From NCBI GenBank assembly GCA_021647345.1, contig JAKIUX010000095.1, positions 1-5,373 on the forward strand: a stretch of 5,373 nt of DNA. Direction: 5' to 3'. The stretch comes from Hydrogenimonas sp. Lineage in GTDB: Bacteria > Campylobacterota > Campylobacteria > Campylobacterales > Hydrogenimonadaceae. How positions within the stretch are numbered: the first letter of the stretch is position 1; the number at the start of each line of letters is the position of its first letter. Of the stretch, positions 1-4,823 are shown piece by piece. The notes beneath the pieces are model-generated. The model had not been told where the DNA came from. It saw nothing but the letters and a program-made list of their open reading frames with translations, and did no database searches. A program made the translations under genes and the position numbers.

Positions 1-394
1 AAACTATGATTATAACCAATAACGTAAAAGGAAAGTAGTGGCTCTTAAAGAGCCACGGGTTGATTTTGAAGACCTTCTGCATAAAGCCTCTTAGACCAAG
101 CCAAAGCCCAAGGAAGGCTTTAAATAGCAAAACCATCTGCATATTGGTCATACCATCTTCGCCTACGGTTCCGAAAACGTGAGGAAACATCAAAATCCCG
201 GTACCGACAACCACAAAAAGCGCATAGGGAACCACTTTTCTTACATGTACCATTATGGCTTCGCGGCACTCGGACCCTTTTTCTGAGCCAAGACTCTTTT
301 GCATCTTCGTTAGAAAGAGTATATCTACAAACAAAAATCCGCCGTAGGTAAAGGCAGCAAGCAGATGGATGATATGCAGCGTAGTGTAGTACAA
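1..394 (-). CDS. CopD-like integral membrane protein, partial (C-terminus beyond left edge)
   Basis: The first 131 residues are visible; the frame stays open to the window edge. The start is TTG at 394-392: an in-frame TAA lies three codons upstream, and AAGGGG (400-405) sits 5 nt before it. Four hydrophobic segments can be read, at about residues 6-28, 54-74, 86-105 and 119 onward. Histidines lie in or beside membrane segments (H7, H10, H72, H119), and the first helix carries LHIIHLLAAFTYGG, which resembles the LH..A...W.GG helix of CopD/DUF2269-type proteins. Those families sit in the inner membrane and are linked to copper handling or haem binding, but the match is from memory and the function is not proven. 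The gene is divergent from the small Cys-protein gene at 499. A plain conserved membrane protein of unknown role is the alternative. Confidence 0.72.
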   Translation of the reverse strand, partial: MYYTTLHIIHLLAAFTYGGFLFVDILFLTKMQKSLGSEKGSECREAIMVHVRKVVPYALFVVVGTGILMFPHVFGTVGEDGMTNMQMVLLFKAFLGLWLGLRGFMQKVFKINPWLFKSHYFPFTLLVIIIV

Positions 395-411
395 TTTTTC
401 CCCTTACAGAG

Positions 412-427
412 TTTGGCGAACGCCAAA
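412..427. repeat. 16-bp inverted repeat between divergent genes
   Basis: TTTGGCG (412-418), two A residues, then CGCCAAA (421-427): perfect 7-bp arms. As DNA it could be an operator shared by the two divergent genes. As RNA on the minus strand it would form a short hairpin (six pairs with a 4-nt loop) ending 6 nt before the Shine-Dalgarno of the CopD-like gene. No T-tract follows it on either strand that would make it a good terminator. Confidence 0.55.
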
Positions 428-443
428 TTTATTTAAGTTGCAA

Positions 444-449
444 ATTTTA
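444..449 (-). promoter_or_regulatory. candidate -10 box for the CopD-like gene
   Basis: On the minus strand this reads TAAAAT, in an AT-rich tract about 50 nt before the TTG start. Transcription would begin near 437 and place the 412-427 inverted repeat inside the 5' leader, just ahead of the ribosome-binding site. No -35 box is evident, which is usual for Campylobacterota sigma-70 promoters. Confidence 0.35.
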
Positions 450-471
450 CCGATCTTTTTTCTTATCGGAG

Positions 472-477
472 TATAAT
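472..477 (+). promoter_or_regulatory. -10 box for the small Cys-protein gene
   Basis: Perfect TATAAT, 21 nt upstream of the start codon, so transcription would begin near 484 with a leader of only about 15 nt. The upstream stretch 428-465 is AT-rich with T-runs, as in Campylobacterota promoters lacking a -35 box. A weak 5-bp inverted repeat (CCGAT 450-454, ATCGG 465-469) flanks the T-run and could be a binding site. Confidence 0.6.
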
Positions 478-498
478 TTCGCTAAAAAAGGAGGCGCC

Positions 499-663
499 AT
501 GGCGCAACAACAGGTTCCCGAAGACATTGGATGCAACAACCCGGATTGCATCAAGCAAGATGAATGCAAACGCCAAGTTATCGCGAAAAACGGTACCGCT
601 CGCGAAATTAAGAAGTTTGGCGGCACACCACAAAAGGGTTGCGGCAAGTTCATACAAAAATAG
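499..663 (+). CDS. small four-cysteine protein (54 aa), function unknown
   Basis: A complete short gene: AAGGAGG (488-494) lies 4 nt before ATG at 499, a TATAAT box lies upstream, and the stop is TAG at 661-663. The 54-residue product has four cysteines (C12, C17, C23, C48) arranged C-x4-C-x5-C-x24-C, in a soluble, Lys/Gln-rich, glycine-containing chain (GCNNPDC, FGGTPQKGCGKF). No signal peptide or membrane segment is present. The spacing suggests a small zinc or Fe-S binding site or a redox role in the cytoplasm; this is inference. I believe similar short proteins occur in Campylobacterota but cannot name a characterised family. It is divergent from the CopD-like gene and followed by a hairpin. 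Confidence 0.8.
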   Translation: MAQQQVPEDIGCNNPDCIKQDECKRQVIAKNGTAREIKKFGGTPQKGCGKFIQK

Positions 664-667
664 CCTC

Positions 668-685
668 TCGCCGCTTATGCGGCGA
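668..685 (+). terminator. hairpin after the small Cys-protein gene
   Basis: TCGCCGC (668-674), loop TTAT, GCGGCGA (679-685): a perfect, GC-rich 7-bp stem beginning 4 nt after the stop codon. No U-tract follows, so it may stabilise the 3' end or cause only partial termination rather than act as a canonical intrinsic terminator. Confidence 0.5.
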
Positions 686-782
686 ACCTGCACAACTAAG
701 CTTTCTACTACTGAAAAAAGATTTTTGGAAAGTCTATAGTGAAAACCTTTAATATGCAATTAATTCTTACTTAACACTCCTT

Positions 783-797
783 TGTAATAATTTTACA
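783..797. repeat. AT-rich 15-bp inverted repeat, possible operator
   Basis: TGTAA (783-787), 5-nt spacer TAATT, TTACA (793-797). It ends 22 bp upstream of the candidate -10 box at 820-825, so it covers the -35 region, where a repressor or activator would sit. It is a poor match to Fur boxes (TAATAAT on the left only), so no regulator is named. Confidence 0.4.
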
Positions 798-819
798 TAA
801 TTAAACCCTACTGAAAAAT

Positions 820-825
820 TATAAA
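820..825 (+). promoter_or_regulatory. candidate -10 box for a leader RNA or small RNA
   Basis: TATAAA in an AT-rich stretch. Initiation near 832 would give either a leader of about 205 nt for the receptor gene or, if the 882-926 hairpin terminates, a transcript of about 95 nt. Confidence 0.35.
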
Positions 826-829
826 TCGA

Positions 830-870
830 GCGAAGGCTTTTAGATTTTAGTTTGAAAGCTTCATGATCGC
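830..870 (+). other. imperfect hairpin in the leader
   Basis: GCGA (830-833) pairs with TCGC (867-870) and GCTTT (836-840) pairs with AAAGC (855-859), with an internal loop between the two stems and a 14-nt apical loop. It starts almost exactly at the predicted transcript start, as 5' hairpins of small RNAs or leaders often do. Confidence 0.4.
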
Positions 871-881
871 TTTTAAATCGA

Positions 882-926
882 AAAAAGTGCGCTTGCCCCG
901 AAAGGGCACTTGCGTTAGCACTTTTT
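882..926 (+). terminator. two-part stem-loop ending in TTTTT: intrinsic terminator or attenuator
   Basis: AAAAAGTGC (882-890) pairs perfectly with GCACTTTTT (918-926). Inside, GCCC (895-898) pairs with GGGC (904-907) around a CGAAA loop. The A-run and T-run make it usable on either strand. A competing pairing exists: AAGTGC (885-890) can instead pair with GCACTT (906-911), because GCAC occurs twice on the right arm. Switchable pairings 110 nt ahead of the receptor gene are compatible with attenuation, but a simple terminator is equally possible. Confidence 0.5.
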
Positions 927-943
927 AGTGAAGGTTTCAAACG

Positions 944-956
944 TTAGCTTCGCTAA
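944..956 (+). other. short hairpin in the leader
   Basis: TTAGC (944-948), loop TTC, GCTAA (952-956), followed by AAAATC. Five perfect pairs, but weak on its own; it is listed because it belongs to a series of stems. Confidence 0.3.
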
Positions 957-965
957 AAATCTCAT

Positions 966-979
966 CTCGCCTGAGCGAG
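966..979 (+). other. short GC-rich hairpin in the leader
   Basis: CTCGC (966-970), loop CTGA, GCGAG (975-979), then CTTTCGTAATTTTT, which gives a loose T-rich tail. It could be a weak terminator or a leader structure 57 nt before the receptor start. Confidence 0.35.
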
Positions 980-1008
980 CTTTCGTAATTTTTCAGAGCA
1001 GACAATTT

Positions 1009-1014
1009 TATAAA
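1009..1014 (+). promoter_or_regulatory. candidate -10 box directly ahead of the TonB receptor
   Basis: TATAAA at the centre of the palindrome TTTTATAAAA (1006-1015). Initiation near 1021 would leave a 16-nt leader with the AAGGAG (1025-1030) site. It competes with the 820-825 box as the true receptor promoter; if this one is used, the hairpins upstream would not be in the receptor mRNA. Confidence 0.45.
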
Positions 1015-1036
1015 ACCACAAACAAAGGAGAGACAA

Positions 1037-3106
1037 ATGCCAAAAAGAGCCCTTATGCTATCGCTTGCCGTGAGCATGCTGATAGCATCAGAAAATGCAA
1101 CCTCATTGGCTCCTGTGAGTGTTGTTGCTACCGGAGAAGAAGAGAGTATTACAAAACAGCCGGTGGCTGTTTCGGTAAAAGAGAAAGATGAGATAGAGCT
1201 TGATCAGGTTATCTTTCAAAAAGATCTTTTCAACTCCCTCTCAGGTGTACGCATAGAGCAGACGGGCTCCATCTTTGGCCATATGACATCGATCAGAATG
1301 CCGGTAAATACAGGCCCTTATTACCTCTTTATGCAAGATGGCATCCCGGTACAATCTTCAGGCTTTTTCAACCATAACGGTCTTGCATACACCACCTTTG
1401 GATCATCCGCATCGGTGGAGGTCCTAAAAGGAGCAGGTACGGCACTATACGGCTCTGACGCGGTTGCGGCTGTTATAGATGTAAAATCTCTTGAGGCTCC
1501 ATCTAAGACAAAAGAGGTAAAAATAGGAGCGATGGGAGGCAGCTACGGTTACGGCTCTCTCTCGGCTGAAGTCTCTGCTCCAACTGGTGAAGAGAGCGGC
1601 TACAGAGCAAACGCCAAACTGCTTCATAGCGACGGCTGGCGAGACCACACTACTAGTGAAAGAGCGGAGATGAATCTGCGCTACGACACTTCGCTAAATG
1701 AGAACAATATTTTAAAAGTGATCTTCAATGCGAGCAAAACAGACGCCGAGCAGGCTGATAGCTTCAACGATTACGCAAACATCGAGAGCGGATCAAAAGC
1801 GGCAAGTGACGATCCAAACTACTTTAAAGCCCTCGAGCTGACAGATGTCAAAAGAAAATTTGACTATGCAAGATTGAGTGCAGAAATATCCAACTATAGC
1901 TATGAAAATCTTGAGATGAGCTTCACTCCATATCTGCGCTATAACCGAAACAGGTATGTAGCCACCTGGAATGCAAATCTTCCAAGAAACGATAACAAGC
2001 TAAAGACGGTAGGGCTTCTTCAGCGAAACCGCTACGACACCTCATGGGGGCGCATTATAGGCGGCATAGATTTGGAGTACACCAAATCGGACCTTAAATA
2101 TGTTCAAGATTTTGACATAAATGTCACAAGCTGGAGCGGAACAACCACATATCTTGCCGGAGATCTATACGACTATAGTGTCGACTACGTAGCGGTGGCT
2201 CCCTATATTCATACCGATATTGACCTCAGTAAGGAGCTGACGGCATCATTTGGATTGAGGTACGATTACAATAGATACGACTACACAAACAATTTGGCTC
2301 CAAACAGCTACGACGCTTCGGGCAAATATTTCAGACCGGCTGACCGTACGGACAACTTCTCTCATCTAAGTCCGAAATTTGCACTCAGCTACCAAGCAGA
2401 CGAAAATAGCAACATATATTTTAGGTACGCAAACGGTTTTAGAATTCCGCAAGCCTCAAGGCTCTACTCGATGCAAAAAGGGTATGAGGAGGTAACTCTT
2501 GACCCTGAAACTTCAAACACTTTCGAAATTGGGTACAAAAGAGCATTCAGCACTAAAAGCTACGCAGAGATAGCGGTGTACTACATGAGTATCGACGATA
2601 CGATAGTGCGCTATATAAACGATATAAATGGAGACTACTACTACGATAACGGCGGAAATACTATCCACAGGGGTGTTGAGTTTACTTTAGCTGTGCAAAT
2701 GAGCAGCGAGTGGAGCGCTAAAGTAGCATACTCCTACTCAAGGCACAATTATGACCGTGACCCAACCTATGGCGAAAACGAAATGGGTCAAGCTCCAAAC
2801 CATCTAGGCAATCTTAGACTCTTCTACTCTCCGGAAAATATTAAAGGTCTTAAGATTATGGGAGAGTTTCAGTATGTAGGGCCGTGGTGGACAGATGACG
2901 CACATGACGGCGGAAAATATGATGGGTATAGCGTCGGAAATCTAAAAGCTGACTATAAATTTGATTCAAACTGGAGATTTTTTGCCAAAGTTATGAATAT
3001 AACCGACGAAAAATACGCCACAAGAGCACGCTTCGCTTACGGCAAATATGACTACACGCCGGCAGACCCGAGAGAGTTCTACGCCGGCTTGGAGTATAGG
3101 TGGTAA
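1037..3106 (+). CDS. TonB-dependent outer-membrane receptor (siderophore/metal uptake type)
   Basis: This 689-aa protein has the standard receptor layout. A signal peptide covers about residues 1-21 (MPKR, then LMLSLAVSMLIAS). A TonB-box-like segment LAPVSVVAT follows at 24-32. The plug domain covers about 40-150, with the hallmark VEVLKGAGTALYGSDAV at 127-143. A 22-strand-type beta-barrel fills the rest, rich in alternating Tyr and aromatic residues; it has VMNITDEKY near the end and closes with FYAGLEYRW, an aromatic C-terminal residue as the BAM complex expects. The start is ATG at 1037 with AAGGAG 6 nt upstream. Such receptors import ferric siderophores, haem, cobalamin or metal chelates using TonB-ExbBD energy. 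The 7-nt overlap with a PepSY-TM gene favours a ferric siderophore or related metal complex, but the substrate cannot be read from the sequence. No clear Fur box was found. Confidence 0.95.
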   Translation: MPKRALMLSLAVSMLIASENATSLAPVSVVATGEEESITKQPVAVSVKEKDEIELDQVIFQKDLFNSLSGVRIEQTGSIFGHMTSIRMPVNTGPYYLFMQDGIPVQSSGFFNHNGLAYTTFGSSASVEVLKGAGTALYGSDAVAAVIDVKSLEAPSKTKEVKIGAMGGSYGYGSLSAEVSAPTGEESGYRANAKLLHSDGWRDHTTSERAEMNLRYDTSLNENNILKVIFNASKTDAEQADSFNDYANIESGSKAASDDPNYFKALELTDVKRKFDYARLSAEISNYSYENLEMSFTPYLRYNRNRYVATWNANLPRNDNKLKTVGLLQRNRYDTSWGRIIGGIDLEYTKSDLKYVQDFDINVTSWSGTTTYLAGDLYDYSVDYVAVAPYIHTDIDLSKELTASFGLRYDYNRYDYTNNLAPNSYDASGKYFRPADRTDNFSHLSPKFALSYQADENSNIYFRYANGFRIPQASRLYSMQKGYEEVTLDPETSNTFEIGYKRAFSTKSYAEIAVYYMSIDDTIVRYINDINGDYYYDNGGNTIHRGVEFTLAVQMSSEWSAKVAYSYSRHNYDRDPTYGENEMGQAPNHLGNLRLFYSPENIKGLKIMGEFQYVGPWWTDDAHDGGKYDGYSVGNLKADYKFDSNWRFFAKVMNITDEKYATRARFAYGKYDYTPADPREFYAGLEYRW

Positions 3107-3408
3107 AACTCTTTAAAGTACACAAATTTTCCGGCCTTGCCGCCGGAGCACTTTTACTGTTGCTTGCCGTCACCGGCTTTTTTCTCGATCACGATAAGTG
3201 GCGCTTTCTATACTCATTCACATTTTCATCATCATCAGATGCACTGCTGAAAAAGGAGCAGAGGCTGTTTGAAGGTTACTTCATAGACCCTTTAAACACA
3301 CTGCACAAGATAGCATGCGGCAAAAGGGGAATCTTCGAGAGTTTTGACAACGGCAATAGCTTCACGAAAATATCAGACTGGGCCTGGTTGGCTCTTCGAT
3401 ATGACTGA
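3100..3408 (+). CDS. N-terminal fragment of the PepSY-TM protein (102 aa)
   Basis: This is what would be translated from GTG 3100 if the TGA is a true stop: one membrane helix (about 10-30) with H8 and the LDHDK end of the helix (H31), followed by about 70 periplasmic residues. It includes ESFDNGNSF (80-88), which fits the Asp-box pattern S-x-D-x-G-x-x-[WF]. The start overlaps the receptor stop by 7 nt, which indicates translational coupling. Lacking the LHYG histidine and three of four helices, it is unlikely to be functional alone. Confidence 0.5.
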   Translation: MVKLFKVHKFSGLAAGALLLLLAVTGFFLDHDKWRFLYSFTFSSSSDALLKKEQRLFEGYFIDPLNTLHKIACGKRGIFESFDNGNSFTKISDWAWLALRYD

Positions 3409-3486
3409 GAGAGGCTATTTGCAGCTACAGACAACGCCATTTTAACCCTAAAAGATGGAAGCTGGAGAGCATTCTCTTTAGAGGGT

Positions 3487-4446
3487 ATGTATGTAAACTC
3501 AATTGCCGTTCATGGCGATAAAGTTGTTGCGGCCGTCGACAAGCACCTATTTTTCGTTATCGACAAAGAGAGCGGAAAAGTTCTCAAAAGAGTTGTTGCA
3601 GAGCCGAATCGTAACGATATTGGAGGAGCAGTAACCCTTGCGAGGTTTGTACGAGATCTTCACTACGGCCGTGGATATGTAGACTCCGAGCTATCACTAT
3701 GGATAAACGACTACGGTGCCATTGCTCTGGCTTGGCTCTCTATAAGCGGTTTCATAATCTGGTGGAGAATAAAAAGAAAAAATGGGGCAAAAGTTACGAG
3801 AAAAGTTATAAAAACCCACTCAAATATCTTCGCTCTGGCTGCCGCTTTGCCCCTTGTCGTTCTTGCAGTTACAGGAATATTTCTCGATCATGCAAAAGCC
3901 CTTGGAGCTTTTATGAAGTCAATTCAAGTTCCTTCATATCTTTTGCCTCCTGTTTACAGCGGTTTGAGCCACGATATCTGGTCTGTTGACTTCGACGGCA
4001 AACAGTACCGAATAGGAAACAGATATGGGGTCTTCGCAAGCAGTGACTTAAAAGAGTGGAGGCTTGAAAACAGCGGATTTGCCTACAGAATGTTCAGAGA
4101 GGGCAAGAGACTATATGTAAGCGGTATGGGTGCACCAAACAGAGTCTTTGAAAACGGCAAGTGGAGAGTACTAGCCAATACACCACATATGTTCAAGGAT
4201 ATTGTAAATAGTGGAGGAGAAAAAGTGTTTTTCAGCACTCATAAGCCAAATCAGCCTCTACCGAGTTTTAACTCAATAACTCTCTATACTCTGCTTTTAA
4301 GCCTGCACGACGGCACCTTTTTCTCGTCTTGGTGGGTTTGGGTAAACGATGCTGCCGCTATTTTGCTGCTTCTTCTTATCGCCACCGGAGCTGTCAGATG
4401 GCAGCTTAAAAAAAGGCGCGCCAAAAGACTCATGCTAAAACGATAA
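3487..4446 (+). CDS. C-terminal fragment of the PepSY-TM protein (up to 319 aa)
   Basis: The first ATG after the TGA, in the same frame, is at 3487. A purine run AGAGGG (3480-3485) lies only 1 nt before it, so independent initiation would be inefficient. The frame is open from the TGA, and the 26 codons before this ATG (ERLFAATDNAILTLKDGSW) still look like coding sequence matching the second half, so this start is an artefact of the interruption. The fragment carries three membrane helices, LHYG and WIND of unit 1, and all of unit 2, including the Asp-box-like ASSDLKEW and GKRLY. It could in principle retain one complete unit (H240, H264, H403), but it would begin in the periplasmic part of unit 1 without its first helix. 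Confidence 0.55.
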   Translation: MYVNSIAVHGDKVVAAVDKHLFFVIDKESGKVLKRVVAEPNRNDIGGAVTLARFVRDLHYGRGYVDSELSLWINDYGAIALAWLSISGFIIWWRIKRKNGAKVTRKVIKTHSNIFALAAALPLVVLAVTGIFLDHAKALGAFMKSIQVPSYLLPPVYSGLSHDIWSVDFDGKQYRIGNRYGVFASSDLKEWRLENSGFAYRMFREGKRLYVSGMGAPNRVFENGKWRVLANTPHMFKDIVNSGGEKVFFSTHKPNQPLPSFNSITLYTLLLSLHDGTFFSSWWVWVNDAAAILLLLLIATGAVRWQLKKRRAKRLMLKR

Positions 4447-4461
4447 GCTGACGTTGCTTAT
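4443..4461. terminator. weak bidirectional terminator-like hairpin between convergent genes
   Basis: ATAAGC (4443-4448), 7-nt loop, GCTTAT (4456-4461), covering the TAA of the PepSY-TM gene and lying 16 nt past the stop of the minus-strand gene. It is followed by AATTTCT on the plus strand and by CGTTTT on the minus strand. Its placement in a 31-bp convergent gap supports a terminator role, but the stem is short and AT-rich. Confidence 0.35.
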
Positions 4462-4477
4462 AATTTCTAATACTGAC

Positions 4478-4687
4478 TTAAACGAGCCCCAACTCTGCAA
4501 GTATCGGTTCCAACTCGGCAAACTTCTCTATAAGTGCTTCAACAAGTAAGCCGAAAGCTTTATCCTCTTTATACCACTCCTCTATATGAGCGAGCGCATT
4601 GCTCTTTTGCTCCTCGGTAAGCTTATCGGAGCTCTTTATGGCCTCTTTTATAGCTTCGAGTTTTTCGTGATGTTTGTGGTGTGCCAT
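4478..4687 (-). CDS. small helical protein with His-rich N-terminus (69 aa), unknown function
   Basis: Complete 69-aa gene on the minus strand: ATG at 4687-4685 with AAGGA 5 nt upstream, a TATTAT -10 box and TAA at 4480-4478. The product begins MAHHKHHEKLEA (four histidines in the first seven residues). It continues as charged, probably all-helical sequence: about 7-20 (KLEAIKEAIKSS), 24-41 (TEEQKSNALAHIEEWYKE) and 44-67 (FGLLVEALIEKFAELEPILA), the last amphipathic. It has no cysteine, signal peptide or membrane helix. The N-terminal histidines could bind metal ions, and the amphipathic helices suggest self-association or a partner; both are inference. I do not recognise a characterised family. 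It lies downstream of arsB on the same strand but has its own promoter, so a link to arsenic is not established. Confidence 0.8.
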   Translation of the reverse strand: MAHHKHHEKLEAIKEAIKSSDKLTEEQKSNALAHIEEWYKEDKAFGLLVEALIEKFAELEPILAELGLV

Positions 4688-4706
4688 AGTAGTCCTTTTT
4701 TATCTA

Positions 4707-4712
4707 ATAATA
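4707..4712 (-). promoter_or_regulatory. -10 box for the 69-aa gene
   Basis: TATTAT on the minus strand, 20 nt upstream of the ATG, giving a leader of about 13 nt that contains AAAAAAGGA. No -35 box is apparent. Its presence argues for separate expression from arsB. Confidence 0.45.
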
Positions 4713-4771
4713 CTCTCAGTTTGATTAAACATAGATATTTCGCCGCAAAAGATCGATACAGCCTATCTGCT

Positions 4772-4809
4772 TTCGTTAATATCATCTAAAATATTAATTT
4801 AGAAACGAA
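4772..4809. repeat. nested AT-rich inverted repeats downstream of arsB
   Basis: Two mutually exclusive pairings share this stretch. One is TTAATAT (4776-4782) with ATATTAA (4791-4797). The other is TCTAAA (4785-4790) with TTTAGA (4798-4803), extended by TTCGTT (4772-4777) with AACGAA (4804-4809) across a 7-nt bulge. It begins 15 nt past the arsB stop on the minus strand, so it may end the arsB transcript; the stem is AT-rich and no clean U-tract follows, so an operator for the 69-aa gene is also possible. Confidence 0.4.
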
Positions 4810-4823
4810 TACCCTTGAAAAGA

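Larger units (their letters stand above)
664..1036. other. 373-bp non-coding leader region upstream of the TonB receptor
   Basis: No convincing protein gene of normal size is present. From left to right it holds the 668-685 hairpin, an AT-rich stretch (about 730-830) with a 15-bp inverted repeat and a candidate -10 box, four hairpins (830-870, 882-926, 944-956, 966-979) and a promoter-like TATAAA next to the receptor gene. A 21-codon ATG-to-TAG reading frame (863-928) overlaps the strongest hairpin. Confidence 0.7.
3100..4446 (+). pseudogene. PepSY-TM-type inner-membrane protein, interrupted by an in-frame TGA
   Basis: One frame runs from GTG 3100 (GGAG at 3091-3094, 5 nt before it) to TAA 4444-4446: 448 codons counting a single TGA at codon 103 (3406-3408). 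Four membrane helices are seen (about 10-30, 204-222, 242-263, 417-435). Positive residues (WRIKRK, QLKKRR) put both ends in the cytoplasm and two domains in the periplasm. The halves are a tandem duplication: H8 and H240, AVTGFFLDH and AVTGIFLDH (H31, H264), LHYG and LHDG (H188, H403), WIND and WVND. Histidines at such positions bind haem in PepSY-TM reductases such as FoxB. In the alignment codon 103 (RYD-stop-ERLF) faces glycine 335 (FREGKRLY), so GGA-to-TGA is the likely lesion. It was probably a metal or siderophore reductase partner of the receptor. A sequencing error or strain-specific mutation cannot be excluded. Confidence 0.75.

Noticed and set aside
447..759. Minus-strand reading frames overlapping the small Cys-protein gene
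   Set aside because: They are shadows of the well-supported plus-strand gene (Shine-Dalgarno, TATAAT) and lack their own ribosome-binding sites or protein-like composition.
783..805. Fur box upstream of the TonB receptor
   Set aside because: Only the left half (TAATAAT) resembles a Fur box; the right half does not, so I kept only an unspecific inverted repeat.
928..1191. Plus-strand frame running into the start of the receptor gene
   Set aside because: It overlaps the receptor's signal peptide and plug region in another frame, has no Shine-Dalgarno and reads as low-quality Lys/Arg/Cys-rich sequence.
3406..3408. TGA used as tryptophan (altered genetic code)
   Set aside because: All tryptophans in the window are TGG, arsB ends at a TGA at its expected C-terminus, and the aligned residue is Gly, not Trp.
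3406..3450. TGA 3406-3408 read as selenocysteine
   Set aside because: No convincing SECIS-type hairpin lies within the 40 nt after the TGA, and the position faces an ordinary glycine in the duplicated half, not a redox-active cysteine.
3487..3489. ATG as the genuine start of a separate gene
   Set aside because: The spacing of the purine run to the ATG is only 1 nt, the frame is open and homologous upstream of it, and starting here would remove the first helix of the first repeat.
4459..4464. TATAAT promoter after the PepSY-TM gene
   Set aside because: It points into a convergent minus-strand gene with no plus-strand gene downstream, so it is probably chance within an AT-rich hairpin.
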